DNA of 7,873 nucleotides from contig JASHZU010000325.1 of assembly GCA_030042375.1 (NCBI GenBank), forward strand, positions 1 through 7,873. Direction: 5' to 3'. The DNA is from Verrucomicrobiia bacterium. Lineage in GTDB: Bacteria > Verrucomicrobiota > Verrucomicrobiae > Limisphaerales > UBA11358. Positions 1-6,349 of this stretch are shown one piece after another. Every line of letters begins with the position of its first letter. The first letter of the stretch is position 1. The position numbers were made by a program, and so were the translations under genes. The notes under the pieces were generated by a model. The model saw only the letters and a list, made by a program, of their open reading frames with translations. It was not told the origin of the DNA and ran no database searches.

Positions 1-359
1 CCGCTCACGCCGCTCCCCAAAAGCAGGGCGCGCCCGCGCCGGTACTTCAAAATCCGGCAGCGGCGCCGTTTCTTGAGGAGATAATGGTTTTGCGGCTCAA
101 GACAGCCGGCCAGGCTCTGCAATCCTCCCACCACCAGGTCATCGGCGGTGGACACCATTCGCAGGTTGCCCACGATCTTGCCGTCCGCCAGTTCCACCAC
201 CCCCAGTGGGTACGGCTCGCCGTTTTGCGCGGCGATGGCGGCGGTGACATCATGCCTGGCGATCACACCATGCGACGCGTCCAGCGATTCCATCGAGAAG
301 AGACATCCCCTCGGGCTCCAAAAAACGGGACGGGCAACATGGCGAAAAAACTTCATCAT
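1..359 (-). CDS. GT61-family (DUF563-like) glycosyltransferase, N-terminal part only
   Basis: This reading frame runs leftward off the window edge and gives about 119 N-terminal residues (begins MMKFFRHVARPVFW). It aligns along its whole length with the N-terminus of the complete GT61 protein at 1489-2523, with roughly half the residues identical by eye. Shared blocks include ASHGVIA, DVTA, VVEL, NLRMV, LQSL and KYRRG. The fragment ends just before the HWL-type motif expected in this family, so no catalytic residues can be checked. The ATG at 359 is chosen because no ATG, GTG or TTG occurs in frame between it and the upstream stop at 474-476. An AAGG lies about ten bases upstream as a weak ribosome site, and a stronger GAGGAGGAAG lies about 30 bases upstream, too far to serve it well. 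It follows the GT9 gene after 64 bp and is probably its operon partner. The GT61 assignment rests on the paralog. Confidence 0.8.
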   Translation of the reverse strand, partial: MMKFFRHVARPVFWSPRGCLFSMESLDASHGVIARHDVTAAIAAQNGEPYPLGVVELADGKIVGNLRMVSTADDLVVGGLQSLAGCLEPQNHYLLKKRRRCRILKYRRGRALLLGSGVS

Positions 360-423
360 ATGCGAGTTGCCTTGTAAGCGCTTAAAGTCTTCCTCCTCAA
401 TGTTACTTTTGTCAAAGATAATT

Positions 424-1470
424 TCAACCTTCCCCGGCTGGTCGCTTCCCCCCCGTGGACAGCTTTTTTGAGTTCAAACACTGCCAAACCTGCTCCGGGG
501 AAATGGCTGCGAGGCAATGAGATGGCGCGGTGCAAACGGCGGAATTCCCATCGCAAGAGCAAACCGCGCCGCTGAGAGATTGATGACGCTCACCGATGGG
601 CGCCCAGTACGCCGGGGAACTGGGGCCAAACAATGAAATCGTCGGCACTCCCAGACCGGCGGCAAAATGCAGCGGCCCGGTGTCCCCGGAAATAAAACCG
701 GCCGCCCGCTGCAATACGGCCAGGAATAACGGCAACTCCGGAATGAGCGGCAGAATGACCGCGTCCGGCGCGAGTTTTTTTAACTCGGCCATCAGCGATT
801 GCTCCCGTTCACCACGCGCGGTGGTAAAAACCACCCGCCTGCCCGCATCGGTCGCCAGGCGATGCAATTTGGCCCAATGCGCGAGCGGCCATTCTTTTTT
901 GGGCTGGCTCGAGGCCACATGGCAAATAATGCAATCTTCCCCGGGCAAAATTTCCTTCGCAGCGCCGGCCAGCGCCGGGTCGGAACGGATTTCCGGCTCG
1001 AGCGAGCGCGGCGCGGGAATCTCCCAGCCGGATAACAATTGGACCATTTGGGCCGATTGGTGCGGGATTTTTTGGTCGCGTGCAACACATTGGGTATAAC
1101 AAAATCTCCGGCCCCAAAATCCGCCGCCGTCATTGCGGCCAAGGCGGTTCTTTGCGCCGATGAGCCAACTGGCAATGGCCCCGCGATCGTTACTTGCAAA
1201 ATCCACAGAACGGTCAAAACGCATCTGCCGCAACGCGCGAATTGCCGGCCACGTCTGGCTCAGGGCCATGTGGCCGCGTTTACGGGGCATCGGCCACACA
1301 CGCGTAAGCCACGGCAAATGCTGGAACAGCGGGGCAATTTCCTCCGGCACGAGCAAATGCAGTTCGCCCCCGGCATAATGGCTGTGGATGGCGCGCAACG
1401 CCGGCGTCATCAACACGGCATCGCCGAAATATTTGAACTGGATGGCCAGGACTTTGGGCGCTGAATCCAT
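424..1470 (-). CDS. GT9-family glycosyltransferase (ADP-heptose:LPS heptosyltransferase-like)
   Basis: A 348-residue protein, the usual length for GT9 enzymes such as WaaC, WaaF and WaaQ, which move heptose from ADP-heptose onto LPS core or related glycans in the cytoplasm. The N-terminal signature FGDAVLMTPALRAI (residues 15-28) matches the family pattern G-D-x-x-L-x-T-P-x-x-R. The second Rossmann half carries HVASSQPKKEW (184-194) and the diagnostic donor-site block SGDTGPLHFAAGLG followed by LFGPSSP (about 261-286), with Asp263 as the conserved acid. Four cysteines at 304-319 (CSC, C, C) before CLAAISPEQVW resemble the C-terminal pattern of many GT9 proteins. The ATG is 18 bp downstream of the GT61 stop at 1489, which implies cotranscription. 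The leader is AT-rich and has no Shine-Dalgarno. Donor and acceptor cannot be read from sequence, since GT9 members also transfer other sugars. There is no signal peptide or membrane span. Confidence 0.92.
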   Translation of the reverse strand: MDSAPKVLAIQFKYFGDAVLMTPALRAIHSHYAGGELHLLVPEEIAPLFQHLPWLTRVWPMPRKRGHMALSQTWPAIRALRQMRFDRSVDFASNDRGAIASWLIGAKNRLGRNDGGGFWGRRFCYTQCVARDQKIPHQSAQMVQLLSGWEIPAPRSLEPEIRSDPALAGAAKEILPGEDCIICHVASSQPKKEWPLAHWAKLHRLATDAGRRVVFTTARGEREQSLMAELKKLAPDAVILPLIPELPLFLAVLQRAAGFISGDTGPLHFAAGLGVPTISLFGPSSPAYWAPIGERHQSLSGAVCSCDGNSAVCTAPSHCLAAISPEQVWQCLNSKKLSTGGKRPAGEG

Positions 1471-1488
1471 TAATTTATTCTGTTGTGC

Positions 1489-2523
1489 TTAAGCAACTTG
1501 GTTTTCCTCAATCGCCCGGAGAACCGCCGCAGGGTCAATTTTAAATTCGGCCTGCTCTTCGTGGCGGGGCACGATTTCTTGCGTGCGGGAGCCTTTCACG
1601 GTCGCATAGCGATGCCCCGCTGCCGCCGCGAGATATTGGTAGGCAGGCCGAAGCTGGATATCGGGATGATATAATTCGAGCAGCAATCCGCCGGGCGGGG
1701 AGAACGCCATATTGACGAAGCCGCCCCCATGGCATGACACCACGCATTTGGCCGAATTAAACAATTTTGCCTGTTCGGCCACAGAAAATTTTTCCGTCTG
1801 GAGAGACACAAATCCGGCCACTTGCAATTGGGCTTCCAGTTCCGGTTCATTGGCCAGCCGGCGGCGCGGTGAATTGCGGCGCGAAATATAAATCTTTTCC
1901 GGGCCGCCGCTTTTCACCGGAAAAAGGGAGCGCAACCACGTGCAGGCCCACGGCGGAATTTCCCATTTTCGAAACGGCATCGACGGCACTACCAGCCGTT
2001 CAAATTGATGAACAAAATTTTTTGAACAGCACAGCCTCTTGGCCGGCGGTATTTGCAGCACGTCCAGCATTTCCACTTCAAAGGGCAACAGCTTGTCCGG
2101 CAGCAGGACGTAATCGTAATTCGTATATCCGGCCGCCTGCAAAATTTTCCAGCGCGGCAGCGAATCCATGAGCCAATGATAGTAATAGCCGCTTATCCCC
2201 ACGCCCAAAACGAGCGCTGTCCCGCGCCGGTATTTGGGCATCCGAAACCGGGTGCGATAAGGGAGAAAATGTTTTTCGGGTTCGGTGCAGGTATACAAAC
2301 TCTGCAAACTGCCCACGACAATGTCTTTTTCCGTCGCCACCATGCGGAGATTGGAGATGACTTTTCCATTGCGCAGCTCAACCACGGTTAACGGATGCAG
2401 TTTCCCGGTTTGCCCGCCGATAGTTGCCGTGACATCCTGCTTGGCGATGACGCCATGGGACGCCTCCAGCGCTTCCAGCGACGGCACACCTCCCGTCGCT
2501 TTCCAGAAAAACTGTCGTATCAT
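1489..2523 (-). CDS. GT61-family (DUF563) glycosyltransferase
   Basis: A 344-residue protein from the ATG at 2523. A TTG 13 codons upstream (2562) keeps the frame open, but the paralog at 1-359 supports a start near MIRQFFW, so I use the ATG. Family marks are YYYHWLMDSLPRW (113-125, the HWL-D-LPR motif), KIYISRRNSPRRR (210-222, matching the Y-I-S-R pattern), NEPELE (225-230) and SCHGGGFVNMAF (263-274, the usual GAG-x-x-N-M-F block in variant form). GT61 includes plant beta-1,2-xylosyltransferase and animal EOGT. Bacterial members sit mostly in capsule and exopolysaccharide loci and are poorly characterised. It is the first gene of the leftward run, transcribed from the 2524-2645 spacer, and it precedes the GT9 gene by 18 bp. 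No ribosome-binding site is evident. No membrane segment is seen, so a cytoplasmic or peripheral location is likely. Sugar specificity is unknown. Confidence 0.88.
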   Translation of the reverse strand: MIRQFFWKATGGVPSLEALEASHGVIAKQDVTATIGGQTGKLHPLTVVELRNGKVISNLRMVATEKDIVVGSLQSLYTCTEPEKHFLPYRTRFRMPKYRRGTALVLGVGISGYYYHWLMDSLPRWKILQAAGYTNYDYVLLPDKLLPFEVEMLDVLQIPPAKRLCCSKNFVHQFERLVVPSMPFRKWEIPPWACTWLRSLFPVKSGGPEKIYISRRNSPRRRLANEPELEAQLQVAGFVSLQTEKFSVAEQAKLFNSAKCVVSCHGGGFVNMAFSPPGGLLLELYHPDIQLRPAYQYLAAAAGHRYATVKGSRTQEIVPRHEEQAEFKIDPAAVLRAIEENQVA

Positions 2524-2577
2524 TGAGCAAAGTATTGTTATCTTCGTAGATGCTTCGGGCAAGAATTCATTTGCCGC

Positions 2578-2605
2578 TTGCCGGAAACAAAAACGCCTTT
2601 AAAAT
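2578..2605 (+). promoter_or_regulatory. Candidate sigma70-type promoter for the GT17-GT2-GT2-GT4 run
   Basis: In the 122-bp divergent spacer (2524-2645), TTGCCG at 2578-2583 is followed after 16 bp by TAAAAT at 2600-2605. These match 4 of 6 and 5 of 6 bases of the -35 and -10 consensus. Transcription would begin near 2612, about 34 bases before the GT17 ATG. TTGCCG also occurs directly upstream at 2571-2576, forming a short tandem repeat with a 7-bp period. The leftward genes must start from the same spacer, but I found no clearly convincing -35/-10 pair in that direction. This is pattern matching only, and primary sigma factors outside Proteobacteria can prefer other boxes. Confidence 0.35.
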
Positions 2606-2645
2606 TGGGGAAAAACTGTTCAAGGACACCGCGACACCACCCCGC

Positions 2646-3512
2646 ATGATTTACGATTGTTTTGGCTTTTTCAACGAATTGGAATTACTGGAATTGCGAC
2701 TGAATGAGTTGGCCGGCGTGGTGGATAAATTCGTGCTGATTGAGTCCACCAAAACGCATACCAACAAGCCCAAACCTCTCTACTACGCGGAGAACAGCTC
2801 CAAGTTCAGCGCCTTTCACGACAAAATTATCCACGTGGTCGTAAAGGACCTGCCGGATTCTGATGATGCCTGGCTGCTCGATAACTATCAGCGCAACTGC
2901 TTCGGGCGCGGCCTGGTCAATTGCCGCCCGGACGATTGGATTTTGATTTCGGACATGGACGAAATCCCCCGCCCTGAAGTCGTGCAAAAGTTGAGCCGTG
3001 AGATCCCCTACGATGATAATTTTTTTGCCAATATCGCGCATGGAGCATTGAGTTCCAAATTGACACAAGCAATCTTTCATCGCCGGGGCCTTCGCCGTCA
3101 CTTGCGAAAAAATCATCCTTACGTTTGGCGCTTTGAAATGCAGCAGTATAGCTATTTTTTGAATTGCCGCGTCGAGAATCCGATGTTTGGCACCCGAATG
3201 ATGCGCTATCGCGATTTCACCCGGGCGGAGGAAATGCGCTATAGCGGCTATAAAACCGTGAAGGACGCCGGCTGGCATTTCAATTCCATGGGCGGCGTGG
3301 AGCGCATTCGCCTGAAAATGTTTTCTTTTTGCCACCAGGAATTCAATAAGCCGGAATTTACCTCGCCCGAGCATATCGCCAAATGCATCAACAACGCGGA
3401 GTCGCCGGTGGGACGGGACATCAAATTAAAATTTGTTCCCATTGATGACACTTTCCCCCGCTTTGTCCGCGAGCATCCGGAAAAATTTACCGATTGGATT
3501 AAACCGCTGTGA
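2646..3512 (+). CDS. GT17-family glycosyltransferase (beta-1,4-N-acetylglucosaminyltransferase III-like)
   Basis: The protein is 288 residues from the ATG at 2646. The frame is open 32 codons further upstream, but that stretch is unlike the family, whose proteins begin with the I-Y-D-C-F-x-F-F-N-E-L block seen here at residues 2-12. Further family marks in order are VLIESTKTH with KPKPLYY (about 30-47), NYQRNCFGRGL (80-90), the acidic donor/metal motif ISDMDEIPRP (101-110, DMD at 103-105), and GWHFNSMGG (209-217). The classic member is vertebrate MGAT3, which adds the bisecting GlcNAc to N-glycans. Bacterial homologs occur in polysaccharide clusters, generally without known products. Unlike MGAT3 there is no N-terminal membrane anchor, so a cytoplasmic enzyme is expected. 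It is the first gene of the rightward run, has no obvious Shine-Dalgarno, and its TGA overlaps the next gene's GTG by 4 bp. Family assignment is strong; donor and acceptor are unknown. Confidence 0.9.
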   Translation: MIYDCFGFFNELELLELRLNELAGVVDKFVLIESTKTHTNKPKPLYYAENSSKFSAFHDKIIHVVVKDLPDSDDAWLLDNYQRNCFGRGLVNCRPDDWILISDMDEIPRPEVVQKLSREIPYDDNFFANIAHGALSSKLTQAIFHRRGLRRHLRKNHPYVWRFEMQQYSYFLNCRVENPMFGTRMMRYRDFTRAEEMRYSGYKTVKDAGWHFNSMGGVERIRLKMFSFCHQEFNKPEFTSPEHIAKCINNAESPVGRDIKLKFVPIDDTFPRFVREHPEKFTDWIKPL

Positions 3513-4360
3513 ATCCATCATCCATTACTGGCCCGCCGAAAATTTCCGATGTGGCCATTGTCATTCCTGTATTCAACCAACTGGCTTATACCCGGGGTTG
3601 CGTGGACAGCCTTCGGGCCGCGGGAATCGCCGATGAACAGGTCATCATTATCAACAATGCCTCCACTGACGGTACGCTCGAATATTTAAATGCTAATCCT
3701 CGGATCCAAACTGCACACAACCCTGCCAATCTGGGCTGCGGCGGCGCATGGACCCAGGGATCCAAACTCTCAAAAGCCACCTGGACCGTCGTGATGAATA
3801 ACGACGTCCTTATCCCGCGCGGTTGCATGGAAGGCCTGGTGGATTTTGCGGCCAAAGAAAATTTTGACATCGTTAGCCCGGCCATGCGTGAAGGCGAAAT
3901 GGACTATGATTTTGCCGCACATGCCGCCCAGCTCATGCAGCAAATGAAAGACGCCTATCGTGAGGGCATCGCGTACGGCGTGTGTTTTATGGTGCATCGG
4001 CGCGTCTTTGACGTCATCGGTTATTTTGACAACGACCCCAAGTTGGGCGGTTATGAGGACGATGAATATTTCCGGCGCGCGCGCAAAGCCGGTTTCCGGC
4101 TGGCCGTCACCGGCCGGGGGTTCCTCCATCATTTCGGTTCCATTACTCAAAAAAGCATTAAGGCCAATAGCGGGGGCAAAATTAAGAGCCTCGGCGACCG
4201 TGAATATTATCGCCGCAAAACCGGGCAGACCTGGGTTAAGCGCAAAATCGCCCAAATGCGAAATACCGTGCGTGAAGTCCAGTGGCAGCGCTCCGAGTTG
4301 TCCCGTTTTGGACGGACCCTGCACCAAAAACGCGAGGATGGCCAATGGAAATCCTTTTGA
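3509..4360 (+). CDS. GT2-family glycosyltransferase (rhamnosyltransferase-like)
   Basis: A 283-residue inverting GT-A enzyme. VAIVIPVFNQ (15-24) forms the first strand, NNASTDGT (49-56) is the nucleotide-binding turn, NLGCGGAWTQG (74-84) matches the N-x-G-x-x-x-A-x-N-x-G region, and MNNDV (96-100) stands at the D-x-D position as N-N-D. GGYEDDEYFRRARKAGF (180-196) is the acceptor-side E-D motif with the catalytic base, followed by HHFGSIT (207-213). This resembles WbbL-type rhamnosyltransferases and other O-antigen GT2 enzymes, but donor identity cannot be read off. The start is GTG at 3509, inside the GT17 stop (GTGA), so translation is probably coupled. Using the next in-frame ATG (codon 96) would remove the nucleotide-binding half, so GTG is the only sensible start. 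The C-terminal 50 residues are rich in Arg, Lys and Gln and could be a peripheral membrane contact. Confidence 0.9.
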   Translation: MNPSSITGPPKISDVAIVIPVFNQLAYTRGCVDSLRAAGIADEQVIIINNASTDGTLEYLNANPRIQTAHNPANLGCGGAWTQGSKLSKATWTVVMNNDVLIPRGCMEGLVDFAAKENFDIVSPAMREGEMDYDFAAHAAQLMQQMKDAYREGIAYGVCFMVHRRVFDVIGYFDNDPKLGGYEDDEYFRRARKAGFRLAVTGRGFLHHFGSITQKSIKANSGGKIKSLGDREYYRRKTGQTWVKRKIAQMRNTVREVQWQRSELSRFGRTLHQKREDGQWKSF

Positions 4361-4402
4361 CCGGCAAACCGATGGCTTGTAAAACTTCCCTCCGAAGAAA
4401 CC

Positions 4403-5170
4403 ATGGCCATGCCTGAACCCGTCAGCCTTTACATCATCGCTTATAATGAAGCCCACAATCTTCGTGAAGTGTTGCCGACGGTGATGTGGGCGGACGAAGT
4501 GGTCGTCGTGGATTCCTTCAGCACCGACGATACGGCAGCGGTTTGTGCAAAATTCGGCGTGCGCTATGAAAATATCAAATTTCAGGGCTTCGGCAAATTG
4601 CGCAACGACGCCCTGGCCCTGCTCAAGCACAACTGGGTCGTGAGCATTGATTCGGACGAACGCAGCACACCCGCATTTGCCGAGGAAGTGCGCCGCACAT
4701 TGGCTGCCCCCGCGCATGCCGCGTACTTTGTTCCGCGCCTCAATCATTTCCTGGGCCGCCCGGTCCGTTACTGCGGGCTTTACCCGGACTATCGCCAGCC
4801 GCAGGTTTTTGATCGGCGTCAGCTTCGTTACGAGGAAGATTTGGTCCACGAAAGATTCAATTGCTCCGGCAGGCTAGGCTATTTCAAAAATCCGATTTTG
4901 CAGCATCCGTGGCCGTCGCTGGCGGTCGTACTCGCCAAAATGGACCGTTACACCACGCTTATGGCCGAGCGTTATTTCCAGGCGGGACGGAGCGCCGGAT
5001 TCAAAGAACTGGCGCTCAACCCCGTGGGTGCGTTCCTGAAAAAATACATCGTGCAACAAGGCTTCCGCGAAGGCATTCCCGGCCTCATGGTCAGTGCCAT
5101 CCATGGCTATTATACTTTCCTGAAGTACGCCAAGCTCTGGGAATTGCGCAACAAACCCGCAGCGCCGTGA
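4403..5170 (+). CDS. GT2-family glycosyltransferase, WaaE/KdtX-like (LPS-core type)
   Basis: A 255-residue protein, the length of WaaE/KdtX-type GT2 enzymes. In Klebsiella and Serratia, WaaE adds beta-1,4-glucose to heptose I of the LPS inner core. Marks in order: SLYIIAYNEAHNL (8-20), WADEVVVVDSFSTDDT (29-44), which is characteristic of this subgroup, FQGFGKLRNDAL (60-71), the donor/metal motif SIDSDE (81-86), RLNHFLGRPVRYCGLYPDYR (112-131), VHE (148-150), HPWPSL (168-173), and a C-terminal F-L-K-K-Y block followed by HGYYTFLKYAKLWEL (234-248). It begins 42 bp after the preceding gene, the only non-overlapping junction of this run. A second ATG two codons later is an equally possible start, and only a weak GAAG lies upstream. 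Its TGA overlaps the next gene's GTG. Together with the GT9 gene it suggests an LPS-core-like inner region, but subgroup members also act in other polysaccharide loci. Confidence 0.87.
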   Translation: MAMPEPVSLYIIAYNEAHNLREVLPTVMWADEVVVVDSFSTDDTAAVCAKFGVRYENIKFQGFGKLRNDALALLKHNWVVSIDSDERSTPAFAEEVRRTLAAPAHAAYFVPRLNHFLGRPVRYCGLYPDYRQPQVFDRRQLRYEEDLVHERFNCSGRLGYFKNPILQHPWPSLAVVLAKMDRYTTLMAERYFQAGRSAGFKELALNPVGAFLKKYIVQQGFREGIPGLMVSAIHGYYTFLKYAKLWELRNKPAAP

Positions 5171-6330
5171 ATCCATCCCCGAATCTGCTCCTCTATGAAC
5201 CGCGCGTGGAAGGCCATCACCTGACCTACCTGCGCGTGATGGCGGAAGATCTGCTGGCGGCGAACTTCCGACTCTTCATCGCCGCGGATTTGCGTCCCGG
5301 CTCAAAAGAAAAAGTGGAACAACATCTCGCCGGCCTGAGCGGAGAAATCAAACTCCTGTCCGCGTATGACGAATCGGGCCGCCGCCATCTCGATGGCAAA
5401 GCGCGCTCCGTCGCCCATTGCCTCGCTGTCAGCGGTGCGGAGAACGTTTTTCTTTGTGAGTTCGATGAAATCGCCTCGGACTGCTGGCGGCGCGCTACAT
5501 TCGGCATGCTCCCGCCTGCGGAATTGCGCGGGCGCATCGGTGGACTTTACTATCGTCCGCGTTTCATTTGGGCCTCGCCCTTTTCACCCGACCGCTGGCT
5601 CAAACAAATCGGTTTCAACCGGTTGATGAAAGGCCAATGGCTGCGACCGCTTTTATTGGCTGACGAATTTCTCACGCGCGATATGCAGGCACAGTTTCCG
5701 TCCGCGCCCATTTACTTTTTGCCCGACCCCTGTCCTACGGGCTATGAAGGCGACGCTCAAGCAGCGCGGCAGCAATTGAAAGTGCCGCCCGGCAAATTTG
5801 TTTTTCTTTTCTACGGCGGCGGCTACCGGCGCAAGGGATTGCACCTGGCCGTTGCGGCCATGCTCGATTTGCCGCCGGAAAGCCCCGCGTTCCTGCTCTG
5901 CGCGGGCCAGCATGATCCCACCGGCGAAACCGGGCAGGGCCTGGAAAAATTGGCTGCGCAAAACCGCGCGCTGCTCATGAATCGTTACGTCTCCGCCAGA
6001 GAAGAGAAATTATGCTTCGCCGCCAGCGATGTCGTGTTGCTGCCCTACATCAATCACTTTGGCAGCAGTGGCGTCCTGTCCCGCGCCGTCGCTGCGCGCA
6101 AACCCGTCATCGTTTCCGATGAACAACTCATCGGCAAAATGACACGAGAACACAAGCTGGGGCTTCTCTTTCCTTCCGGCGATGCCCAAGCGCTGGCTGC
6201 CAGCATGAAGCAGGCGATGGCATTGACTCCTGAAGAAAAGGCGAAATTTTACAAAGCGGATGGCGATTACAGCCGGATCTATTCCCGCGAAGCATTTCGC
6301 GACGTCCTGGTCAAATCATTGAGCCGTTAA
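5167..6330 (+). CDS. GT4-type (GT-B fold) glycosyltransferase
   Basis: The protein is 387 residues from the GTG at 5167, inside the upstream stop (GTGA). The frame continues open to 4861, but that part lies wholly within the WaaE-like gene and reads as shadow sequence, whereas NLLLYEPRVEGHHLTYLRVM (6-25) is a typical N-terminal GT-B strand with a glycine and histidine loop. The C-terminal domain shows FLFYGGGYRRKGLHLAVAAM (213-232, the basic R/K donor-phosphate site), LLCAGQHD (243-250), then FAASDVVLLPYINHFGSSGVL (284-304) and ARKPVIVSD (310-318). By my alignment the E-x7-E motif of most GT4 enzymes falls at 298 and 306, where this protein has Phe and Arg; the S-S-G-V-L variant occurs in a divergent subgroup. 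Retaining transfer onto a glycolipid intermediate is likely, but donor and product are unknown. It is the last gene of the rightward run, and no terminator is seen in the 19 bp before the convergent gene. Confidence 0.85.
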   Translation: MNPSPNLLLYEPRVEGHHLTYLRVMAEDLLAANFRLFIAADLRPGSKEKVEQHLAGLSGEIKLLSAYDESGRRHLDGKARSVAHCLAVSGAENVFLCEFDEIASDCWRRATFGMLPPAELRGRIGGLYYRPRFIWASPFSPDRWLKQIGFNRLMKGQWLRPLLLADEFLTRDMQAQFPSAPIYFLPDPCPTGYEGDAQAARQQLKVPPGKFVFLFYGGGYRRKGLHLAVAAMLDLPPESPAFLLCAGQHDPTGETGQGLEKLAAQNRALLMNRYVSAREEKLCFAASDVVLLPYINHFGSSGVLSRAVAARKPVIVSDEQLIGKMTREHKLGLLFPSGDAQALAASMKQAMALTPEEKAKFYKADGDYSRIYSREAFRDVLVKSLSR

Positions 6331-6349
6331 ACCAAAAAGCCCGTAGCCA

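Noticed and set aside
596..1099. A 167-codon open frame on the plus strand opposite the GT9 gene
   Set aside because: It is antisense to the GT9 motifs and has repetitive, low-information composition; judged a shadow.
2524..2562. TTG start 13 codons upstream for the complete GT61 gene
   Set aside because: The paralog's N-terminus matches only from about the ATG at 2523, and TTG without a ribosome site is a weaker start. It is not fully excluded.
2550..2645. A 32-codon N-terminal extension of the GT17 protein
   Set aside because: The added residues do not resemble the family, which begins at the I-Y-D-C-F block, and the extension would use up most of the divergent promoter spacer.
2685..3374. 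A 229-codon open frame on the minus strand inside the GT17 gene
   Set aside because: It is fully contained in the GT17 coding region, which has the family motifs from end to end; the antisense translation has no recognisable family features.
3770..4849. A 359-codon open frame on the minus strand opposite the two GT2 genes
   Set aside because: It lies antisense to two genes with clear GT2 motifs, spans their junction, shows no recognisable domain, and is explained by the GC-rich codon bias of the genes on the plus strand.
4861..5166. A 102-codon N-terminal extension of the GT4 protein
   Set aside because: This stretch overlaps the WaaE-like gene in another frame and reads as shadow sequence; the GTG at 5167 gives the normal GT-B N-terminus and a GTGA overlap like that at 3509.
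6331..6349. Possible bidirectional terminator between the convergent GT4 and sulfotransferase genes
   Set aside because: The 19-bp gap contains an A run, but I could find no stem of useful length around it.
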